DNA from: CAYPHA01 sp964410215
GTDB taxonomy: Bacteria > Calditrichota > Calditrichia > Calditrichales > CAYPHA01
Reading direction: 5' to 3'
Assembly: GCA_964410215.1 (NCBI GenBank)
Contig: CAYPHA010000008.1
Coordinates: 33,130 to 97,129 of the forward strand
Length of the DNA: 64,000 nucleotides
The stretch's first letter is position 1, and every line of letters begins with the position of its first letter. A program made the translations under genes and the position numbers. Shown here in pieces: positions 57,801 through 64,000 of this stretch. Under the pieces are notes generated by a model. It did no database searches, was not told the DNA's origin, and saw only the letters and a program-made list of their open reading frames with translations.

Positions 57801-58440
57801 CATAAAGCGGATTTCCCGGCAAGTATTCCTGGTCCTGAGCATCATTAACCACGATAAAGGATTCCTGGTCCGCCTTCATAATTCCCCGGCCGAAACGTCC
57901 GTTCCACTCTCCGGGCCATTTCAATCCCTTATTGGAAGGCCAGCCCCCAGCGGGCCAGGAATTCGGAATATTACTCATGCCCGGGTACTCATCGCGTTCG
58001 TTAAAGTATCCGAATACCGGATAAAGCGCCCACTCCACGGTCCCTTCCGGATTCTTGTCCATAAATTCACGAAAACTGCTCTGTGCATAATAAAGTGTAT
58101 CCAAGTCAGGAGGGTTACTGTAACCGGATGGATCCTCAACGGGAATAGAATTTTTATCAACATAAACCCTGGCACCGATGATAATGGAGATACCGTCATG
58201 CATCTTTGTTCCATCGTAATTATTGGGCCATCGGGCTACATCGTACTGTAAACTGCCTGTCCAGTCACCGAGCTCGGTAGTATTTCTGAAGAAAAGTAAC
58301 CATCTGTTACCGGAGTGCCAGGCATAACGCTCCGCCGCCGGATCACTTGCCGGATCGTCAGGCCCTTCATACAATTTCCCCTGAGCCACAAGGGAAGCAG
58401 TCATAACAAGTATAATAATGATCAGATTATTCATCCGCAT
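54808..58440 (-). CDS. giant secreted protein with C-terminal sorting-type domain
   Basis: 1210 residues. Signal peptide about 1-19. The long central part contains Asp-rich, EF-like loops (DNDQDGIIDEE, DANDNGRYAYYDS), and a fibronectin type III-like domain (DGKVVLSWDNISDQF, YKLYRATDKKM). The last roughly 110 residues start at VVPNPYVMTN and end GKEKMGKFAVIK, a beta-sandwich of the FlgD/type IX-sorting kind; the same ending occurs in the gene cut at the window's right edge. Encoded downstream of a PorV-like gene, so likely exported cargo displayed at the surface. Function unknown. Confidence 0.85.
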   Translation of the reverse strand: MRMNNLIIIILVMTASLVAQGKLYEGPDDPASDPAAERYAWHSGNRWLLFFRNTTELGDWTGSLQYDVARWPNNYDGTKMHDGISIIIGARVYVDKNSIPVEDPSGYSNPPDLDTLYYAQSSFREFMDKNPEGTVEWALYPVFGYFNERDEYPGMSNIPNSWPAGGWPSNKGLKWPGEWNGRFGRGIMKADQESFIVVNDAQDQEYLPGNPLYDGPYYFPRRVFSPAGDVLQEIRIGDKKPDVTVQKGMHWGGLGIRVEQRGFQWSNPSAQDAIFFEYTIANISEYTIPEVYFGYSLDNGPGGDEQDVAYYDKLLDMCYSWDYDGVPLGGGVEPGVLGFAFLESPGMAYDGIDNDQDGIIDEERDNQAGNRVGPYDNISNLSDFLNFYNLRESDLREHWDADEDQDWEDGFDANDNGRYAYYDSVSMVWLVEPGERVGDDVGLDGVGPFDLNYDGPDEGECNHRPDYVEGLGCEPNFAATDVNESDMLGLTSFRYLLNWIMGTGGPGTQQDDESLFHRLTRGVFDEVQPEPVNFIEQFASGLFPLYKGRTERVSMSQLAAYDPLAGLKAYPYEAPALFRLKKVVQTIYESDYRFAQPPLLPTLTATPLDGKVVLSWDNISDQFTREAFLGNINDFEGYKLYRATDKKMSDAEQITDGFGTPFLKKPIFQCDLINDKKGFTDFGLINGTPYYLGNDSGIKHHFVDNTVENGRTYYYVLVAYDYGIENIGTGVPPSENTYVIELDEYENIRKISQNVAVVQPHQFAAGYKEADVEKNEAQSDVLGSGWVEPEMLIPSKVKEGHQYKIKFGVERLVHDTRAPMAMLYRNDAIRVYDVTEEDRLVYEETRDDFTGGNFRRINRDIFNEGFTNVIMNYGRELATGEFDGLLIRFFIPVETAQLNETKMGWISGSSRIGIGIAPRLNPGGEQKEVRQLVLPYEYDIVFTGNDSAYVSTYAYPKIWRVSEGDGVQYGANQILYGQNFSFYVANRSIQDETGQDLRMEMVAIDHNRNGEFDILTDEIFVGTTYVTGGFLKGKWGGTAFTINFFDTETEEDLPQPGDVYHIDFIRPFTESDSIVFTVNAEQTLVSDAKLNADMEEIRVVPNPYVMTNTFETNVANYQLSQRRRLMFTHIPAQSTISIFTVSGVLVDVIEVDNAEVNRTSDWDLNSEANGTVFWDMKSSEGLDIAAGYYMYHVKSHVTGKEKMGKFAVIK

Positions 58441-58541
58441 GTTTTGATTCCTTTCCCTAGAAATAGAATTAAGAAATCAGGAATTAACCAGAACAAATTG
58501 TTATATTCCATTGTTTAAATAGGACGGGATTTGAACCACCT

Positions 58542-59612
58542 TCAGAAAATAAATCCGAGTTCATAAGAGTGGGCCGGCCCTAAGACAGACAGATCCCTGA
58601 ACGCATAATCAATCCTGAAGGTTTTGTTACCCAGGAAATCAAGAGCCACACCAAATCCCAGTGACAACCCATACTGCGAATCATCCATAAAGAGCGCCTT
58701 ATAACCGCCCCGCAGACTGAATTCGCCGTAACCGGGCATTCGGTAAGTATACTGTCCCCCCATATTAACCGATTCGCTGTTATTATTCGGATGCATGGCA
58801 TCCACAGCCAGAATTACATGCTGGTTTTCCACTTTAAAAGCATATGCAGATACACCGATCCGGAAAAGCAGTGGCAACTCCCACTCTTGTGTTTCGAATC
58901 GCACAGGGACATAAGGATAATTACCCTGTTCCTGTTCTGCAATATCTTTCGTCTGTTTTAAATCAAGACCATCATATTTCATTCTCGTTCCATAATTAGA
59001 AATACTCATACCGATATTGAGCCCGTCACCGGGATTATCTCCCCAGGTCAGAAACTTTGTATTCACGATCGCCCCCAGATCAAAAGCAAGGGCTGAAGCC
59101 GTTTCATGCCAGATACGGGAACTGATGTATTTTACACTTGATCCGAAAGAGAACCAGTCAACAAGCCGTTTTCCATAAGAAAAATTAAGAGCCATTTCGG
59201 CACCACTATACTTTTCTCCGGTACCTTCCTGCATCTCGACCGTCGTTACTTCTTCATCATCATAACTGACATAGATGAGTCCCATGGCAAACGTACCCGC
59301 AACGGGTTGGACATATCCAAATCCCAGAAAAGACGTGTTAATGCCCACAAACCAGGGCTGATTCATCACCATTGCCTGATTCTGCTTCATGTAACCTAAA
59401 CCGGCAGGATTCCAGTACATGGCTGAAATATCACGCACTGCTGCAACACTGGCATCACCCATGGCACTGAATTCAGCGCCATATCCGATTTCCAGGAAAT
59501 TGGCCGCTGTCGTCCCCTGGCGAAATGGCTCCTGAGCCTGAAGCTGAAACACAAATCCTGTACATACGAGGAAAGCGAATACCACTTTTATTTGTTTTAA
59601 AATAATACTCAT
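58542..59612 (-). CDS. PorV/PorQ family outer-membrane protein (copy 1)
   Basis: 356 residues. Signal peptide, then QGTTAANFLEIGYGAEFSAM and AVRDISAMYWNPAGLGYMK, the N-terminal signature of the PorV/PorQ/UPF0164 barrel family; ends SYELGFIF. PorV shuttles cargo with type IX secretion in Bacteroidetes; outside them the family also pairs with secreted giants. About 45 nt separates it from the receptor upstream and 100 nt from the giant gene downstream. Sister to 62825-63883. Confidence 0.9.
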   Translation of the reverse strand: MSIILKQIKVVFAFLVCTGFVFQLQAQEPFRQGTTAANFLEIGYGAEFSAMGDASVAAVRDISAMYWNPAGLGYMKQNQAMVMNQPWFVGINTSFLGFGYVQPVAGTFAMGLIYVSYDDEEVTTVEMQEGTGEKYSGAEMALNFSYGKRLVDWFSFGSSVKYISSRIWHETASALAFDLGAIVNTKFLTWGDNPGDGLNIGMSISNYGTRMKYDGLDLKQTKDIAEQEQGNYPYVPVRFETQEWELPLLFRIGVSAYAFKVENQHVILAVDAMHPNNNSESVNMGGQYTYRMPGYGEFSLRGGYKALFMDDSQYGLSLGFGVALDFLGNKTFRIDYAFRDLSVLGPAHSYELGFIF

Positions 59613-59656
59613 AATGGGAACCTCTACTTTACGTAGTATGTGTATTAATTTTTTAG

Positions 59657-62452
59657 TTAAAACCGTATACCGAGGCCGAGCTTGACCTCCCGGGGCGCTG
59701 AGAACATGGCTGGATTTTTAATACTGTCATATATATCGTTATAGTTGCTCCTGAAGTTCACGATTTGACTTTCGCGGATAATTGCCGAATAGGCCCGGCC
59801 TGTTGTTGAATTTACGAACAGCTCATTTTTTGTATCCAACAGGTTATAAACAGATAGATTAAAAACAAGGTCTACCTTTTCCATAATTTCATAGATATAA
59901 TGCGACTTCAAATCAAGCGTAACAGTGGAGGGACGTTTTTCGCCGTTAGGCGGTATATCCTGTTTAGAGAGCGGACTCTCTAAAATCGGAACAAAGGTAT
60001 AGGGTAATCCGGAATTATAATAGGTTGTCAGGGTTGCTCCGTAATTGTTTTTACTATAATTAACACTGAAGTTGAGTGTATGTCTCTGATCCCAGGCCAG
60101 AGGGGTCAGACGTGAAATAGGATCGATACTCTGGCCCAGCCTGTTAAAAGTGGAATTCGGATTATCGGCAACACCACGAGTATATTGCAGTGTATAATTT
60201 AGAAAGAATATGATGGGATTCATGAAGTAATCGAATTTTAACTCCATCCCCTTTACGTTGCCATAATCCTTATTACTGAACACCCCGTATTTGCGACCCG
60301 AGTAGGTGGTCATTACGATAGCACTCTGAAGGTCATAGATATCCCGGTAATAAACGGAGATTTCCATACCCATACCGGGCATCAGCTCCTGCCATAAACC
60401 CATTTCATATTGTACCGTTCGTTCTGCTTTAATATTCGGATTCCCATGTACGGTTTGAAAATCACCGGTTGGAATCAGGAAGTAATGGTTTTGATACATG
60501 GCGTAAAGCGGCGGCATCTGGAAGAAATGACCATAACTGAAATGCAAAACGGCTTTACTGCCCAATGTATAAGAAAGCCCGAACCGGGGGCTAAGCTGTG
60601 TCTGTGGTTTTGCTTCCGGATAATCCGAAAGTCTCGTTGCATCCTGAAGGTTATCAGGATTACGCAGATCGGAAGGATAGACCGTGTTAGAACTGAAATA
60701 ATCATAACGGAGTCCAAGGTTTATAACCAGGTCATCGAACTCCATCTTGTCCTGCACATAGAACGCATATTCATAGGGTTCTCGTTTATAACGATCAACA
60801 GCAGAATCAGGTAATACGGAAGGTATGTAATCTGAAAATACAACACGTTGAATATCAGGATCGTAATAGAACTCCTGATAGGTTGGATCTCCCGTTCGTG
60901 AACGCAAATCCAGCACTTCATTCGGCCGGTTATCTAGTACATATTGTGTAAAGAGAGTCCCGATCTTTATATTGTGGTTTTTATTGATTTGCCAGGTCAG
61001 ATCCAGTTTACCATTGATGTCTTCCTGAAAACGTTCCCAGCGCCCTTTATCCTGGCCGCCTGTTACGAAACCGCCCCCCGTCCGGTCATAACCGTCGGAG
61101 ACGTAGCGTTCATCAAAAGGATCTTTATACAAGAAGGCTGTCCTGTAATTTTTCTGATAGGAGAGCTTGGCATCATAGAAAAGGCTGTTAGATACAAGAT
61201 GGTTCAGGCTGAAAAGGTAGAATTGATTTTTTTCATAATTCGTTTCCCTGCCCAGTGGCTTGTATTTGAGTCCGTGACTATAGGACTGCCATTCATTTCC
61301 ATGATCCAGATTCGGATTAAACCCGTTGAGGTTGGTCATCATAGAAAACTTAACCTTTTGAAGTGGTTTAAAGGTAAGTTTTCCCATAAACGAGGCTTTA
61401 CGGTTCCAGTTCATTGCCACATAGCGTTCATCGCCTGTATACTCAGAGTAGAGCTTCCGGCCTTTAATAACGGCATCCCAGGGCGTGTTGTATTTCAGCA
61501 ACGGTTCGGGTCGTTCAATAAAATTTGTATAATTTTCCGGTTCAAACCGGTTGATTCCGTTTAAATGCCCCTGAAGATCCTGATAACGGTAATTCATAAA
61601 AAAAGTGATTGTATTTCCCAGGATAGGCCCGCTGAGAGAAAACGTATAATCCTGATTTCGGGCAATAGCAGTGTTCTCTAATCCTATAAATACAGCGGAA
61701 TGAGTCGTGTAGTAATTCGAGAGGTAACCGGTAAAACTGCCGTGAAATTCGCTGCCACCATCTTTTGTAATCAGATTGACAATACCACTCATGGCACGTC
61801 CGTATTCAGCGTTGAAGGTACCGGTTATTACTTCAAGGTCCTGGACCGCTTCCGTCTCCAACTCGACGGTTTGGCCCTCCCGGTCAAAAACCTGGTCAGT
61901 TTGAACTCCATCAACCAGATAAGAAACTTCTGTACTCCGACCTCCCCTGAAATGCCCCTGCACGATGCCGGCCTGCATTTCAACGACCTGATCAATTGTT
62001 TCTACGGGCAGAGTTTGTATTTCTTCTGATGATACATTTTTAATGGAACTGGTCTGGTCTTTCTTTATCGATACCCGATCTGCTATAACGACGATTTCCT
62101 CGCCTTCCAGTAAAGCTTCTCCAATGACCACATCGATTCCGGCTGTTCTGTTAACCGATACCTTAACATCCTGAACTACGACCGTTTCGTAACCGATCAT
62201 TTGTACCCGGACATCATGTTTTCCCGGTGGTATATTGATAATGAAAAACTCTCCCTCGAGGTCGGTAGAAGCGCCCAGCGTCATCCCATCAATGGTTACG
62301 TTAGCCCCGGCCACAGGTTCTTTATCGGACTGTGAATAAACACGTCCGGAAATCTTCCCGGTTGTTTGAGCTATCAGAGAATCATTATCCGAGAATCCCG
62401 TAACCAGGAACAGAAAAAAAACGGAAATAATGGCAACCCGCATTACAATCAC
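59657..62452 (-). CDS. TonB-dependent receptor
   Basis: 931 residues. Signal peptide to about 28, then a carboxypeptidase-regulatory-like domain (TTGKISGRVYSQSDKEPVAG), plug domain (ADRVSIKKDQTSSIKNV, GRAMSGIVNLITKDGGSEFHG) and a large barrel ending VKLGLGIRF with terminal Phe. Receives energy from TonB to import a ligand; ligand unknown. No SusD partner. Heads the set receptor-PorV-giant. Confidence 0.93.
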   Translation of the reverse strand: MIVMRVAIISVFFLFLVTGFSDNDSLIAQTTGKISGRVYSQSDKEPVAGANVTIDGMTLGASTDLEGEFFIINIPPGKHDVRVQMIGYETVVVQDVKVSVNRTAGIDVVIGEALLEGEEIVVIADRVSIKKDQTSSIKNVSSEEIQTLPVETIDQVVEMQAGIVQGHFRGGRSTEVSYLVDGVQTDQVFDREGQTVELETEAVQDLEVITGTFNAEYGRAMSGIVNLITKDGGSEFHGSFTGYLSNYYTTHSAVFIGLENTAIARNQDYTFSLSGPILGNTITFFMNYRYQDLQGHLNGINRFEPENYTNFIERPEPLLKYNTPWDAVIKGRKLYSEYTGDERYVAMNWNRKASFMGKLTFKPLQKVKFSMMTNLNGFNPNLDHGNEWQSYSHGLKYKPLGRETNYEKNQFYLFSLNHLVSNSLFYDAKLSYQKNYRTAFLYKDPFDERYVSDGYDRTGGGFVTGGQDKGRWERFQEDINGKLDLTWQINKNHNIKIGTLFTQYVLDNRPNEVLDLRSRTGDPTYQEFYYDPDIQRVVFSDYIPSVLPDSAVDRYKREPYEYAFYVQDKMEFDDLVINLGLRYDYFSSNTVYPSDLRNPDNLQDATRLSDYPEAKPQTQLSPRFGLSYTLGSKAVLHFSYGHFFQMPPLYAMYQNHYFLIPTGDFQTVHGNPNIKAERTVQYEMGLWQELMPGMGMEISVYYRDIYDLQSAIVMTTYSGRKYGVFSNKDYGNVKGMELKFDYFMNPIIFFLNYTLQYTRGVADNPNSTFNRLGQSIDPISRLTPLAWDQRHTLNFSVNYSKNNYGATLTTYYNSGLPYTFVPILESPLSKQDIPPNGEKRPSTVTLDLKSHYIYEIMEKVDLVFNLSVYNLLDTKNELFVNSTTGRAYSAIIRESQIVNFRSNYNDIYDSIKNPAMFSAPREVKLGLGIRF

Positions 62453-62824
62453 TCCTATCTGGTTATTTCAGCTCACCGAGAACGATGTATTAATTATTAC
62501 TAATAACAGCAGTCCCTGCGCCATATGCTAATATATTTTCAAGACAATGACCGCCTTGAAATCAATTCCACTTTTTAGAACGGATGATAATTCCGACTGG
62601 GCAAAATCTAACGTGAGGTATGTTTTGAGAATGAACGCATCCCTTGTTTTAATCGCACTCTCTTTCTTGGCATTAAGGTGTCAATAAAAACAAAGCTTAG
62701 CGAAAAAGCTTCTCATAAGTGGCCAAGAAAACTGTTAATACATATTAAGAAATGTATACAAATTAAAGTCCAAGGTTCTCGAAAACCTTCAGTTAACAGT
62801 CGTCAGAAAACGGCACCAGCGATT
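62453..62824. other. intergenic region upstream of the TonB receptor
   Basis: 372 bases with the receptor promoter on the left side. A 6-bp hairpin (AAGGTT/AACCTT at 62772-62789) lies 36 nt past the PorV-copy-2 stop but lacks a T-run; an ATACAT/ATGTAT inverted repeat lies nearby. No gene is seen. Confidence 0.55.
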
Positions 62825-63883
62825 TTAAAAAGCGAATCCGACCGTATAGAGCGAGGTTCCTCCGAATACACCTACATCTTTATAGGCATAATCAACACGT
62901 ATCGCTTTATTGTTTAGGAATAAGAGATTAGCTCCGGCACCAAACGTCAGGCCATATTCAGTTTTATCCATGTACAAGCCCTTGTATCCGCCACGGAGAT
63001 AAATATCGCCCAATCCAAGCATATTGTAGGCATATTCCATTCCAAGATTAACCGACTCGCTGTTATTATTCGGATGAAGGGCATCGATTGCCAACGTTAC
63101 CTTCTGCTTTTCTGTAACGATGGGATTCACTGAAATACCGATGCGAAAAATCAACGGAAGTTCCCAACCCTGTAAACGATATTGGCCTTCAAGGTCCTTG
63201 TAATTTCCATTTTCATTAGGACTGATGTCTATCGGACGGAGAAGATCGATTCCATCATATTTCATTCTAGTGCCATAATTGGAAATGCTCATCCCTATTT
63301 TCAATCCGTTCTCCCTGTTACCCCCGGGAGCCAGAAAATGGGTATCGACAATCACGCCCAGGTCAACAGCAGCAGCGCTTGCATTCATATGCCAGATGTG
63401 TGATGAAACATATTTAGCACTTGCTCCGAAAGAGAACCATTGAACGATTTTCCTGCCGTAAGAAAGTGTAACCGCAAAATCACCGGCTTCGTAGGTTTCA
63501 CCGGTTCCATCCTGCATTTCCAGCGTTGTAACACCAATGCGCCCAAAATTCATACTGGATAATCCGAGGGCCAGCGTACCAACCCTGGGAATAACGATTC
63601 CCACTCCGGCAAACGTAACATCAATATCCGCAATCCAGGGTTGATACATGAATAACGCTTCATGGCTTTTCATATAACCAAGACCGGCAGGATTCCAGTA
63701 TATAGATGACAAATCCGTTACCTGGCTCACATAGGCATCACCCATGGCACTGGCCGGTGCCCCTATTCCCATTTCCAGGAAATTTGCCGCCGTCGTTCCG
63801 ACACGATACGGTTTATTCTGGGCACTTAATGATGAGGCTAAGATAACCAATACACAGATGGTTCTAAAAGTTGACTTAACCAT
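62825..63883 (-). CDS. PorV/PorQ family outer-membrane protein (copy 2)
   Basis: 352 residues, a paralogue of 58542-59612. Shared blocks include TTAANFLEMG, YWNPAGLGYMK, ISNYGTRMKYDG and HPNNNSESVN. Signal peptide at the start (VILASSLSAQ), terminal TVGFAF. It directly follows (14 nt) the gene truncated by the window edge, so it is the exporter-like mate of that giant protein. Confidence 0.9.
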   Translation of the reverse strand: MVKSTFRTICVLVILASSLSAQNKPYRVGTTAANFLEMGIGAPASAMGDAYVSQVTDLSSIYWNPAGLGYMKSHEALFMYQPWIADIDVTFAGVGIVIPRVGTLALGLSSMNFGRIGVTTLEMQDGTGETYEAGDFAVTLSYGRKIVQWFSFGASAKYVSSHIWHMNASAAAVDLGVIVDTHFLAPGGNRENGLKIGMSISNYGTRMKYDGIDLLRPIDISPNENGNYKDLEGQYRLQGWELPLIFRIGISVNPIVTEKQKVTLAIDALHPNNNSESVNLGMEYAYNMLGLGDIYLRGGYKGLYMDKTEYGLTFGAGANLLFLNNKAIRVDYAYKDVGVFGGTSLYTVGFAF

Positions 63884-63897
63884 GATGATCTCCTCTT

Positions 63898-64000
63898 CTA
63901 CTTAATAATTGCAAATTTGCCAATTTTTTCTTTTCCTGATATGTTCGATTTTATATGATAAATATACATGCCTGCCGCCACTTCCAGATCCTCCCGGGTC
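63898..64000 (-). CDS. C-terminal end of a second giant secreted protein (partial)
   Basis: Only the last 33 codons and TAG (63898-63900) are in the window. The end reads AAGMYIYHIKSNISGKEKIG, then KFAIIK, nearly the same as the tail of the 1210-residue protein at 54808-58440 (AAGYYMYHVKSHVTGKEKMG, then KFAVIK). So it is a paralogue carrying the same sorting-type domain; the rest lies beyond the edge. Confidence 0.85.
   Translation of the reverse strand, partial: TREDLEVAAGMYIYHIKSNISGKEKIGKFAIIK

Noticed and set aside
58526..58545. Sequence resembling the antisense of a tRNA T-arm (GGATTTGAACC)
   Set aside because: The 5-bp stem does not pair and there is no acceptor or anticodon arm around it.
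60944..61564. Rightward frame opposite the TonB receptor
   Set aside because: Antisense shadow of a recognised receptor barrel.
1..64000. CRISPR arrays, prophage or transposase genes
   Set aside because: No regularly spaced repeats and no integrase or transposase motifs were seen by eye.

Overview
The window is a draft-quality bacterial contig (10 Ns at 5883-5892) from a Gram-negative, diderm organism of the Fibrobacteres-Chlorobi-Bacteroidetes (FCB) sphere. The lineage call is inference. It rests on two PorV/PorQ-family outer-membrane proteins, a TonB-dependent receptor with an N-terminal carboxypeptidase-regulatory-like domain, giant secreted proteins ending in a sorting-type beta-sandwich tail, DUF3078, FecR and CHASE2-cyclase proteins, and two M3 oligoendopeptidases. 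Strong AGGAGG-type ribosome sites are used, unlike many true Bacteroidetes, so lineages such as Marinimicrobia, Calditrichota, Ignavibacteria or KSB1 are plausible. No rRNA, tRNA, CRISPR array, integrase or transposase was recognised.

Layout. 0-1.7 kb: a pterin cluster (PTPS-like, folE, SDR) closed by a strong terminator; the PTPS resembles the eukaryotic 6-pyruvoyl-tetrahydropterin synthase rather than classical QueD, suggesting tetrahydrobiopterin synthesis. 1.7-9 kb: peptide catabolism (two PepF paralogues, one exported and one cytosolic, and an S9 dipeptidyl peptidase) around queG, which carries the assembly gap. 9-18.8 kb: a long leftward directon (recQ, alpha/beta hydrolase, glpD, beta-CASP metallo-beta-lactamase, enolase-superfamily enzyme, SLC12-type cotransporter, Na+/Ca2+ exchanger). 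19-22.9 kb: rightward AMMECR1, CDF transporter, and an overlapping cysteine desulfurase-thiI pair for 4-thiouridine.

23.3-32.8 kb is a decaying accessory region. A leftward maltodextrin locus (malE, malF, malG, trmB, cytosolic GH13 amylase, secreted GH13 amylase) has a UGA nonsense codon in malF and a ruined secreted amylase (three in-frame stops, three apparent deletions). Just upstream lie the 5' stub of a TonB receptor, with start codon apparently mutated and an internal stop, and a parvulin-like peptidyl-prolyl isomerase pseudogene with frameshifts and stops. malE, malG, trmB and the cytosolic amylase remain open, so decay looks recent and partial.

33.2-39.1 kb is AT-richer and rightward: a small secreted peptide, ssb, uridine kinase, a concentrative nucleoside transporter, sppA, pgsA and purine nucleoside phosphorylase (nucleoside salvage mixed with envelope genes). 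39.2-45.8 kb is the most system-like block: an unknown exported protein, a periplasmic FecR-domain protein, an unknown predicted outer-membrane beta-barrel and a CHASE2-class III nucleotidyl cyclase, closely spaced behind a palindrome. I propose it as an envelope-sensing cAMP/cGMP module. 45.8-54.5 kb: sodium:solute symporter, single-domain response regulator, Tex, methyltransferase, DUF3078 protein and a GH94 disaccharide phosphorylase with its own terminator. 54.8-64 kb: a leftward outer-membrane/secretion cluster with TonB receptor, two PorV-like paralogues and two giant secreted proteins (the second cut by the window end), indicating tandem duplication of a PorV-plus-cargo unit.
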